DNA of 64,000 nucleotides from Clostridia bacterium (GTDB lineage: Bacteria; Bacillota; Clostridia; UMGS1840; HGM11507). This document shows positions 56,681-64,000 of the stretch, piece by piece. The stretch spans positions 1 to 64,000 of the forward strand of contig JAFQLQ010000012.1 in NCBI GenBank assembly GCA_017414505.1. The letters are read 5' to 3'. The notes beneath the pieces are model-generated. The model ran no database searches, was not told where the DNA came from, and saw only the letters and a list, made by a program, of their open reading frames with translations. Position numbers and translations under genes: made by a program. Position 1 is the stretch's first letter; every line of letters starts with the position of its first letter.

Positions 56681-57568
56681 TTATCCTTTTACAGCACCTA
56701 TCATAACGCCCTTTACAAAATATTTCTGTAAGAAGGGGTAAACGCATAATATAGGCACTGTTGCGACCACGATTGTTGAGTATTTTACAGTTTCGGAAAC
56801 ACGTTCCATATCTCCTGCACTCAAATCCATTGAAAGAGTCATTTCCTCTGTTTTGCTTGCCATAAGAATTTCTCTTATAAAGAGCTGAAGCGGGAACAGT
56901 TCTCTTTTTCTTAAATAAATCATAGCGTCAAACCATGCATTCCAGTGAGCAACACCGTAATACAGAATCATAACTGCTATAATCGGCATAGAAAGCGGTA
57001 AAACAATTTTAAACAATGTCTGCCAGTCGTTGGCACCGTCTATCTGAGCCGATTCGGTAAGAGCCGACGGTATAGACTTTAAGTTTGTTCTCATAATGAA
57101 CAAGTTCCAGGTGTTTATCGCACCGGGCAGAATCATTGCCCATCTTGTATTGTAAATTCCCAGATTCTGCACAAGCAGGAAGTTGGGAATAAGTCCACCG
57201 TTGAAAAACATTGTAAACAATGCCATAGGAAGCAGTATTTTATTCCAGTAGAAATTATTTCTCGATAAAACGTAAGCTCCAAGCAATGTAAATATCAGAT
57301 TTACAACAGTACCGCCAATAACATAAATTAAAGTGTTTAAATATCCTGTCCATATTTCCTGATTTTCCATAACGGCACTGTATGCCGCAACAGAAAATCC
57401 CTTCGGTCTTAATAAAAGACCTGTATGAGTGGCAAGCTCACCCGCATTTGAAAATGAAGCAAAAAGCACATACAAAAACGGGTAAAGAGAAACAAGACAT
57501 ATAAAAATAAGTATTATGCAATTTATAATGTCGAATAATATACTCCCGAAGGTTTTTTTCTTAATCAT
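56681..57568 (-). CDS. Carbohydrate ABC transporter permease (LplC/YtcP type)
   Basis: A 295-residue inner-membrane permease with six helices and the cytoplasmic EAA loop (ALTESAQIDGANDWQTLFKIVLPLSMP) that contacts the ATPase. The C-terminal FLQKYFVKGVMIGAVKG is typical of the CUT1 LplC/YtcP group. It pairs with the next permease. No ATPase gene is nearby, so a shared MsmX-type ATPase elsewhere is likely. Confidence 0.93.
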   Translation of the reverse strand: MIKKKTFGSILFDIINCIILIFICLVSLYPFLYVLFASFSNAGELATHTGLLLRPKGFSVAAYSAVMENQEIWTGYLNTLIYVIGGTVVNLIFTLLGAYVLSRNNFYWNKILLPMALFTMFFNGGLIPNFLLVQNLGIYNTRWAMILPGAINTWNLFIMRTNLKSIPSALTESAQIDGANDWQTLFKIVLPLSMPIIAVMILYYGVAHWNAWFDAMIYLRKRELFPLQLFIREILMASKTEEMTLSMDLSAGDMERVSETVKYSTIVVATVPILCVYPFLQKYFVKGVMIGAVKG

Positions 57569-57584
57569 TTTTATACCTCCCGTT

Positions 57585-58535
57585 CTACCACAAGCTGTTT
57601 TCGCTGACAGTTCTGCTGATATAGTTGGTCAGCGTTATAAGAATTATATTTATAACCGAATTAAACAGGTTAACCGCTGTACTGTAGCTGTAATTGGATT
57701 CAACAATACCTCTTCTGTATACAAAGGACGAAATAACATCTGCGGTTTCGTATGTATTTGCGTTATACAAAAGAATTATTTTATCCGAACCGACAGTCAT
57801 CATTTTTCCTACATTAAGAATAAGCATTACTATAATGGTGGGAGCAATACCGGGAAGAGTTACATAAAGTGTCTGTTTGAATCTTCCCGCACCGTCCATT
57901 GTTGCCGCTTCGTATAAAAACGGATCAATTCCTGCAAGAGCCGCAAGATATATAATTGCGCCCCATCCCATTTCCTGCCATACACCGGAAATTACATAAA
58001 TCCATCTGAAATACTGAGGCTCCATCAGAAGATTTTTTCGTTCTCCGCCAAAAAGCTCAACAATATCATTTATTATTCCTTTTTCTCCGGTGAAATTTAT
58101 TATAAGACCACACACTACAACAAGTGAAATAAAGTGAGGCAGATAGCTTAAGGTCTGTACTGTACTTTTAAATTTTTTACTTCTTACTTCGTTTAACAGC
58201 AATGCAAAAATTATAGGAATCGGGAAACCAATTGCAAGCTGCATAAGACTGATAAGCAATGTATTTCTTATTGTTCTTGCTGCGTAGAAGCCTGTAAGGA
58301 AATCCTTAAAATGCTTAAGACCAACAAAAGAGCTTTCAAAAAATCCGCCGGCAATGTTATAATCAAAAAATGCAATACTTATTCCGCACATGGGAATATA
58401 ACGGAAAATAAGATAATACAGAAATACGGGAATTGCCATCTGAATTACATATTTATTTCGCTTATAATCTTTTCTTATATCGTCAGCTATTGTTCTTTTT
58501 TTTGCAATAGAATTCGTTTCAGCTTTTTTAAACAT
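57585..58535 (-). CDS. Carbohydrate ABC transporter permease (LplB type)
   Basis: A 316-residue permease with six helices, YLIFRYIPMCGISIAF near the N-terminus, and an EAA loop (LYEAATMDGAGRFKQTLYVTLPGIAPT). The ATG at 58535 is preferred for the GGGAGG 7 bases upstream. It is between the binding-protein and LplC-type genes, in the standard order lplA-lplB-lplC. Confidence 0.93.
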   Translation of the reverse strand: MFKKAETNSIAKKRTIADDIRKDYKRNKYVIQMAIPVFLYYLIFRYIPMCGISIAFFDYNIAGGFFESSFVGLKHFKDFLTGFYAARTIRNTLLISLMQLAIGFPIPIIFALLLNEVRSKKFKSTVQTLSYLPHFISLVVVCGLIINFTGEKGIINDIVELFGGERKNLLMEPQYFRWIYVISGVWQEMGWGAIIYLAALAGIDPFLYEAATMDGAGRFKQTLYVTLPGIAPTIIVMLILNVGKMMTVGSDKIILLYNANTYETADVISSFVYRRGIVESNYSYSTAVNLFNSVINIILITLTNYISRTVSENSLW

Positions 58536-58549
58536 AGCTGTCCCTCCCA

Positions 58550-60196
58550 TTATTTAAAAAATTCGCTGCTTAATTCAAGCTCAATTGATTTGGAAAGTTC
58601 CGGATAACGTTCAATATATCTGTCGTGAGCCGCCTGATATACTTCTATACAACGCTCTATTCCAAGTGATTTAAGCTGGCTTATGTATTTATCAAAATCA
58701 GCTTCAACATCACTCTTGCCGGTTATCCATTTTGAATACATTTCATCGGTATATGTTTTAATTTCGTTTTCCATAGTAGCAATTTCAGCGGTTTCTTCAG
58801 GACTTAATTTACCCTGAATAACAGGAGCTTTTTTAGATGCTTCGTCAACAGTTTTGCTCCATACTTTCAAAGCTTCCTGCTGCTGAGGACGGCTGTAGAA
58901 CTGTTCACCGTATCTTGTATCCTGCATAAATGTTCCCCATGTAAATGAACGTGCAAATTCGCTTCCTGCTTTTGCCATTGATTTTCCGTCAGGATTTTTT
59001 GTTACATATTCGGTAAATTTGGGATATCCGTCTACCATTTCGTAGCTTTCTCCCTCAACTCCGAAGTTCATTAGCATATGTCCTTCCTGAGAGTATGCAT
59101 AGTCAAGAAATGCCATTGCATATTCAGGATACTGAGAGCCTGTTGTTATACTTGAACCTGATCCGGAAATAACGGTGTTATCACGCTGAATTATGTAAGC
59201 AACATCACCTTTATTCATAACAGGATAAGGAGCTGCAACAAGGTCTTTTCCGTCGTTTGTTTTTTCAAATTCTGTCAGATATCCGCCAATACCGCCGCCA
59301 AGAGATGCAACAAATGCACCGGCACCGGAATTAATAACCTTGGAATCCAAAGCCTTACTGTCATTGTTTATGGTAATTTCGCTGTCAAGCAAGCCTTCAG
59401 AATACCATTTTGCCATTGTTTTGATATAATCCTTATATCTTTCGTCATACTGACCGTATTTTACTTTTCCGTCTTCTACAAAATAACCGAAATTAATTCC
59501 GAAAGCACCTATAAAGCATTCTTTCTGGAACATAGAGCTTGTAGAAGCAAAAGGATATTCTATTCCGTTGTTTTTAAATTCGGTAAGCATATTGTACCAG
59601 TCGTCCATTGTTTCGGGAACAGCAATACCAAATTTATCAAGATAATCCTTACGTATTACAAGTCCACGGTTTGTTTTAACATTACCGCCGCCTCTTATGA
59701 AAGGAATTTCATAGATTTTTCCGTCATCAGAGGAAGATGCCATTCTTAATTCGGGATGAGTATCGTAAATACCTTTCAGATTCGGAGCGTATTTATCAAT
59801 AAGCTCATTTAAATCATAAATAACGCCATCCTTGAAGCCCTTAGCATAACCGCCCTGATAAGATGCTCCGAAACGTTCTATGATATCGGGGTATTCTTTT
59901 GAAGCAATCATAATATTAAATTGCTCGGCAACCTGACCGGCTGTGGGATGAATAAATTCTGTTTTTATGCCGGTGTTTTTAGTCATTTCCTTGTAGCAAC
60001 CCATTTCGCTGTAATTTGCAACAGCGTTGTTAACATTTGCTGTCCAGATTTTAAGTGTAATATCCTCTGTTACAGGAAATTCAACCTTGTCTACACTAAA
60101 TTCCTGTTTTGCGGAATTTTTTTTGCCTCCGCAGCCCGAAAGCAGTAATGCGAATGCTGTGACAACACACATTGTACTAAAAATTTTCTTTTTCAT
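58550..60196 (-). CDS. Sugar-binding lipoprotein of the ABC transporter (LplA type)
   Basis: A 548-residue extracellular solute-binding protein with a lipobox LLSGC (Cys22) and the long two-lobed CUT1 fold. KEYPDIIERFGASY and the extended C-terminal helices fit the LplA/YtcQ group that binds complex oligosaccharides. It is the first gene of the leftward locus and gives the uptake system its specificity; the ligand is unknown. Confidence 0.92.
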   Translation of the reverse strand: MKKKIFSTMCVVTAFALLLSGCGGKKNSAKQEFSVDKVEFPVTEDITLKIWTANVNNAVANYSEMGCYKEMTKNTGIKTEFIHPTAGQVAEQFNIMIASKEYPDIIERFGASYQGGYAKGFKDGVIYDLNELIDKYAPNLKGIYDTHPELRMASSSDDGKIYEIPFIRGGGNVKTNRGLVIRKDYLDKFGIAVPETMDDWYNMLTEFKNNGIEYPFASTSSMFQKECFIGAFGINFGYFVEDGKVKYGQYDERYKDYIKTMAKWYSEGLLDSEITINNDSKALDSKVINSGAGAFVASLGGGIGGYLTEFEKTNDGKDLVAAPYPVMNKGDVAYIIQRDNTVISGSGSSITTGSQYPEYAMAFLDYAYSQEGHMLMNFGVEGESYEMVDGYPKFTEYVTKNPDGKSMAKAGSEFARSFTWGTFMQDTRYGEQFYSRPQQQEALKVWSKTVDEASKKAPVIQGKLSPEETAEIATMENEIKTYTDEMYSKWITGKSDVEADFDKYISQLKSLGIERCIEVYQAAHDRYIERYPELSKSIELELSSEFFK

Positions 60197-60224
60197 ATTT
60201 TTCCTCTCCTTTTTAAATATTTTC

Positions 60225-60253
60225 TTTACAAAAGTTTAAAATAATGTTATACT
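60225..60253 (+). promoter_or_regulatory. Promoter of the AraC gene
   Basis: TTTACA at 60225, 17-base spacer, TATACT at 60248-60253. A short hairpin TTGCC-AACC-GGCAA (60258-60271) lies just downstream, in the leader of the AraC mRNA and upstream of the divergent binding-protein gene. Confidence 0.6.
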
Positions 60254-60301
60254 TATCTTGCCAACCGGCAAAATTCAGCCAAGAAAGTTAGTGATAATAT
60301 C

Positions 60302-61123
60302 ATGCATGAACTGCAAAACACTTTTTTCCCGCTTCCTTCTCAGGCTCTGCCCTTTTTTATTCATATATCAGGAATAACCTACAAGGATAAGCCTTCATTT
60401 GTTTCCAGAAACTGTTCTAAATTCTACACCTTTGAGTATATTATCGACGGTTCCGGAATAGTGGAAGAAAACGGTCAGATTTCTGCGGTTTCCAAGGGCG
60501 ATATGTATATTCTTCACAAGGGTTCACAGCAGAAATATTATTCTGATGAAAACGATCCCTGGGAAAAAATCTGGTTCAATGTTGACGGTACAATCATTCA
60601 GCCTCTGCTAAAAAGCTATAACTTAAGCCAGACAATTGTAATAAAGGATATTGATATTTATCCGCTTTTCAAAGAATTTTTTGATATAACATCTCAGAAA
60701 TCCACCAAGAGTTACAGCAAAATTTTTGATGAAACGGCTGCTGTGTTTCTGAAAATTATTCAGAAAGCCTCAAACTATATTCAAAAAGCTTCCATTGTTA
60801 ACCCCGAAGCTGCAAAGCTTAAAAAATATATTGATGCACATTATAACGAAAAGATAACTATTGAGGATTTATCAAAAATAATTTTTCGTTCGCCTGCACA
60901 GGTTAACCGAATTTTCAAATCAGAATACGGAATAACACCGTATAATTATATGTTAGACCGTAAAATTGAAACTGCAAAATATCTCCTTGAAACAACAGGC
61001 AGAAGTATCAGCACCATTGCATTTCAGTTAAACTTTACAGATGAGCATTATTTCAGCACTTACTTTAAGAAACGTGTAGGCACATCTCCTAAAGACTACC
61101 GCAAAAATAATCCTAATCTTTAA
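60302..61123 (+). CDS. AraC-family regulator of the carbohydrate locus
   Basis: A 273-residue protein with an N-terminal cupin-like sensor (about 1-150; DGSGIVEENGQISAVSKGDMYILHKGSQQKYYSDENDPWEKIWFNVDG) and a C-terminal double helix-turn-helix (ITIEDLSKIIFRSPAQVNRIFKSEYG and ISTIAFQLNFTDEHYFSTYFKKRVGTSPKDYR). It is divergent from the ABC transporter genes, so it probably activates them when the sugar is present. The ribosome site is weak (AAAG region). Its end overlaps the convergent gene by 11 bases. Confidence 0.92.
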   Translation: MHELQNTFFPLPSQALPFFIHISGITYKDKPSFVSRNCSKFYTFEYIIDGSGIVEENGQISAVSKGDMYILHKGSQQKYYSDENDPWEKIWFNVDGTIIQPLLKSYNLSQTIVIKDIDIYPLFKEFFDITSQKSTKSYSKIFDETAAVFLKIIQKASNYIQKASIVNPEAAKLKKYIDAHYNEKITIEDLSKIIFRSPAQVNRIFKSEYGITPYNYMLDRKIETAKYLLETTGRSISTIAFQLNFTDEHYFSTYFKKRVGTSPKDYRKNNPNL

Positions 61124-62069
61124 TTTTTATATTGGCGTACTGTCTTACCGGCGGTTCGCCATACATTTTTACATAGTCCATATCAAAATATCCTGCAAAG
61201 GTTGTTATTTTTTCAAATCCTCTTGAATTATAAAATTCAATATCCGCCTTTGCAATTTCTTCATTAAAAATAAACTTTTTAGCAGGCTTTTTAAAATCTG
61301 AATAGAAAGAATTATCAATCCAGTATTCCAGCGCAGTTGAATCTTTTGTTCCGAAAAATTCAAGAAGTTTATCCATTTTTTCAATATGCATTTTATTCAC
61401 TTCGTTATCCGGAGCGTTGATAGGAGCCGAATAATCTCTGTCCATAGGAGCAAATTCAAGAAAAATTCCGTCCTCCGGTTCAACTTTTTTCGGAACTTCA
61501 AGAGTATCCTTATACGCAAGATAGCAAAGCTTGGCATCGGGATTGAATTTTTTTATTCCCTTAAGCATTGTATTTGCAATAATCAGCGCCTGATCAGACG
61601 AGCTTAAGCCGGAGCATTTATCACAAAAACATTTTTTGTTTTCGCAGTCATCCTGCCACATATAATATTTACCATTGGTAGGCACCAGCTTTGAAGCAAG
61701 CTCATAGGCTCTTTCTTCAACAACTTCAAGGGCTTCCCCGCAGGAAACACACATATTGTAGTCATTGGCTTTTTTTCCGTTTTCGTCTGTTCTTTGCCAG
61801 TTTTCGTTTATACTTTGGCTTTCTCTTTTAAGCATCCAGGATAATGCATGATATTCATATTCAACATCATAGCCCTTTTCTTTCAGCTTGTTAAGAAAGC
61901 TTTTGCCTTCTTCCGTTTCTATAAAATGTAAAGTTTCATTAAGAGAGGAAACAGCGTGTCCGCCGCCTCTCGGATGAATGCCAACCAGATTTACGGATGT
62001 ATCTTCAATCCAGCTATGCCATTTATCATGAATTTCGTTGTTCAAAATTATTAATCCGTATTTTTTCAT
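61113..62069 (-). CDS. DUF4838-like protein of the carbohydrate locus
   Basis: A 318-residue protein without a signal peptide. Features include GIHPRGGGHAVSSL, YEYHALSWML, the cysteine-bearing NMCVSCGEA, MWQDDCENKKCFCDKCSGLS, FLEFAPMDRDYSAP, and a C-terminal TTFAGYFD. The W-x-D..CxCxxC pattern and the beta/alpha-barrel feel match the DUF4838 domain often found beside glycoside hydrolase genes. Its reaction is unknown; a glycoside hydrolase-type barrel is an inference. It lies 15 bases downstream of the edge gene. Confidence 0.75.
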   Translation of the reverse strand: MKKYGLIILNNEIHDKWHSWIEDTSVNLVGIHPRGGGHAVSSLNETLHFIETEEGKSFLNKLKEKGYDVEYEYHALSWMLKRESQSINENWQRTDENGKKANDYNMCVSCGEALEVVEERAYELASKLVPTNGKYYMWQDDCENKKCFCDKCSGLSSSDQALIIANTMLKGIKKFNPDAKLCYLAYKDTLEVPKKVEPEDGIFLEFAPMDRDYSAPINAPDNEVNKMHIEKMDKLLEFFGTKDSTALEYWIDNSFYSDFKKPAKKFIFNEEIAKADIEFYNSRGFEKITTFAGYFDMDYVKMYGEPPVRQYANIKIKD

Positions 62070-62084
62070 AATATTCTCCTGTTA

Positions 62085-64000
62085 TTAATATAAGTACACA
62101 CACGAAGGAACGTTGCCCGAAGAAAAAATAAATACCTTTGACGGATTTTCAGGAAAATGTTCTTCATCTTTTATAACAAAACTTTCGCTGCTTCCCGTAT
62201 AAATATTTTTTCTGCCATCTGTTTCAGAAAAAGCTACAATTCCCGAATCGCCAATATCATAATATTCATAACTGTTTGTATTTTTGTAATATACCTCAAT
62301 TATGTTATCCTGCATTCTTGTTACAACTCCTGCGCATATTTTATAGGTTGTAGAAGGTTTATATGGATTTGCAGAATACATGTATTTATCCTCTGATCGG
62401 TCATATAAAAGCTGTATATTTCCTATTTCGTTAAGTACGTTTGTTCCTAATCTTATAATATCTCCCTTTTCGAGAACAGTGAGAGGTATAGCTGTATTAT
62501 TTACAGTTACATTTGTACGGCTTAAATCTGTTCCGGATTTTCCGAAATAAGATGTCGGCACTCCATTTTTATATACATATATTTCATCTACCGTTTCACC
62601 TGCAGAATTTATTGACTTTACTACCTTATCAAACATCATCGGAGTTGAGCTATAATCATAAGAGCTGCTTGTACTCTTTTTATAAACAATATAGTTTGAA
62701 GTAAGAGCATTTTTATCCGTACTGTAAAAGTTCAGATTGCTGTATGTGTAGGTATTAAGGAAAATTCCCAGATTTTCAATACTGTAATAATCACTGCTCA
62801 GAACATCCTGTGAATCATCCTCCGGCACAACAAACACCTTTGTATTCTGCGAACATATTACAGAGTTGTCGAATGATCTTGGTGCTGTTCGGTATGTTCC
62901 CGAGGTGGTAAGACTGAATTTATAAAGTCCGTCCTCAGGCGATGATGCTGCCGGCTCAATCTCACATAGTAAACCGTTTTTATTAAGCTTGTATGATACA
63001 AGACACGGCATTTTTAAATTTGAGAAAAATTGCTTGCAATCAACCGCATTTCCGTCTGACTTGAACTTTTCTTCTTCAATGTCTATATTTTCCACTTTGG
63101 AATTAAGGGTAAAAATCTTAACTGCCGGATTATCAAGAGTATTTTTTCCGGATTTAAATGCAATAAGATATCCGATTTGTGCATCGTATTGTCCTTTTTC
63201 CGCCATATATGCAACATTTCCGAAAATATCAAGATAAAAATCGGTTGTAATATCAAGATAATTCGCAGTATTAGCAAAAATACTGAAAAATTCCTCTGTT
63301 AATCCGTATGTAACACCGCTGATGTTTAAAGAGCTTTCTTCATATCCGTTCAGATTAACCTCTGTTATTTTACCGAACACGGTTTCAGACGATTTAAAAA
63401 TTGTAACCGCAAGTCCGTCGCGACTTTCAAGAACGCTAAGTACATCCTTGTTACTTAACTCCTCAAGAGTAATTTTTTCTTTGTTTTCATTATAAATATT
63501 CAGACTTTCAGCCTTTTTATAATCTATAATCGGATGGCTTTTATTATCTGTAAATATTTTTCCTTCAATTTCAGCAACATTATTTAAAACTGCAGTATAA
63601 TAATTTTCTATAACAATAACAGAGTATTTTCCGTCATTGCCCTTAAGCATAATTTTACCTGTTTTGCTCAGATTTCCGATACTGTTTACAGGTCTGCCGT
63701 TATATATAATATACGGTGCTTTTTCTGTAGTTATTTTTCTTATATCAGCATCGTTTATACTGTAAGTTATCACATTACCGTCTATTGAAATTATGTCTTT
63801 TAAAAGAATCTCTTTTGTTTGAAAATCAGCTTTTCCCTTGAAATAAACAAGGTCGTAATTTCCTGTTTCAAGGTTTTCCTTATAGTAAATTTTAACGCTC
63901 TGCCCTATGTATTCCTGAAGCTTTAACTGCCATTCGGGGGAAATTTCAAAAACAAAATTTCCTATCTTGGCCTTTCCTTCATATACTGAATGTGAATCCG
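62085..64000 (-). CDS. Uncharacterised, probably surface-exposed protein (partial, 5' end beyond window)
   Basis: The frame is open from 62085 to the right edge, at least 638 codons. An internal GTG at 63773 is not a real start, because the frame continues upstream with coding character (for example WQLKLQEYIGQSVKIYY) and no ribosome site is present. The visible part is rich in beta strands, Ser, Tyr and Asn, with repeated about 70-residue units of the type G.I.....IEVYYKN..YEYYDI or G.ITEVNLN. No catalytic motif was recognised. Its position in front of the DUF4838-like gene suggests a role at the cell surface in the same polysaccharide-use locus. No function is assigned. Confidence 0.7.
   Translation of the reverse strand, partial: DSHSVYEGKAKIGNFVFEISPEWQLKLQEYIGQSVKIYYKENLETGNYDLVYFKGKADFQTKEILLKDIISIDGNVITYSINDADIRKITTEKAPYIIYNGRPVNSIGNLSKTGKIMLKGNDGKYSVIVIENYYTAVLNNVAEIEGKIFTDNKSHPIIDYKKAESLNIYNENKEKITLEELSNKDVLSVLESRDGLAVTIFKSSETVFGKITEVNLNGYEESSLNISGVTYGLTEEFFSIFANTANYLDITTDFYLDIFGNVAYMAEKGQYDAQIGYLIAFKSGKNTLDNPAVKIFTLNSKVENIDIEEEKFKSDGNAVDCKQFFSNLKMPCLVSYKLNKNGLLCEIEPAASSPEDGLYKFSLTTSGTYRTAPRSFDNSVICSQNTKVFVVPEDDSQDVLSSDYYSIENLGIFLNTYTYSNLNFYSTDKNALTSNYIVYKKSTSSSYDYSSTPMMFDKVVKSINSAGETVDEIYVYKNGVPTSYFGKSGTDLSRTNVTVNNTAIPLTVLEKGDIIRLGTNVLNEIGNIQLLYDRSEDKYMYSANPYKPSTTYKICAGVVTRMQDNIIEVYYKNTNSYEYYDIGDSGIVAFSETDGRKNIYTGSSESFVIKDEEHFPENPSKVFIFSSGNVPSCVYLY

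Noticed and set aside
62085..63773. Gene start at the GTG at 63773
   Set aside because: The same frame stays open with coding character to the window edge, and no ribosome site precedes the GTG.

Overview
The window is AT-rich DNA from a Gram-positive anaerobe. It most likely comes from a spore-forming member of the class Clostridia (Bacillota), probably a plant- or gut-polysaccharide degrader. The reasons are strong GGAGG-type ribosome sites, T-box leaders, sporulation genes (yqfC, yqfD), an Rnf complex, rubredoxin, FabK-type fatty acid synthesis, and AraC-controlled Lpl-type sugar ABC transporters beside secreted glycoside hydrolases. No rRNA, tRNA, CRISPR array, transposase or phage gene was seen. 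TGA is used as an ordinary stop codon.

Layout. (1) 1-5.9 kb: two divergent amino-acid units, each with a strong sigma-A promoter and a T-box leader. Leftward, a leucine-type T-box (specifier CTC) precedes a 2-isopropylmalate-synthase-like protein that has lost most of its catalytic residues, followed by a TIM-barrel/acyl-CoA-synthetase fusion. Rightward, a tryptophan-type T-box (specifier TGG) precedes a 16-codon reading frame with two Trp codons and then an orphan trpB. (2) 6.0-13.9 kb: fatty acid synthesis operon fabH-acpP-fabK-fabD-fabG-fabF-fabZ-accD-accA without accB or accC. A self-regulating TetR gene lies upstream, and three copies of one palindromic operator are present. (3) 14-18.8 kb: an AlkD-like DNA glycosylase, a GH38 alpha-mannosidase with a divergent AraC regulator, and a rubredoxin. 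(4) 18.8-33.8 kb: a leftward run of 14 closely spaced genes from mtaD through a Nudix hydrolase, a VanW protein, rnfCDGEAB, ftsK, rlmB, metY, a lipoprotein and an L,D-transpeptidase. (5) 34-45.3 kb: yqfC-yqfD-phoH-ybeY-radical SAM, yajC, a fused aroE-aroK, uvrB-uvrA, and a divergent two-gene chromate transporter. (6) 46.6-64 kb: a carbohydrate-use locus with a sugar-binding lipoprotein, two permeases, a very large modular secreted hydrolase interrupted by an in-frame TGA, a GH2 enzyme, a modular sialate-O-acetylesterase-like protein, an AraC regulator, a DUF4838-like protein, and an uncharacterised protein that runs off the right edge.

The points most worth following up are the leucine-controlled pair of apparently metal-site-degenerate enzymes, the two-layer tryptophan leader of trpB, the TetR operator set around the fab genes, the in-frame TGA in the large hydrolase, and the hairpin that buries the yqfC ribosome site. 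Functions are read from motifs and context only. No database search was possible.
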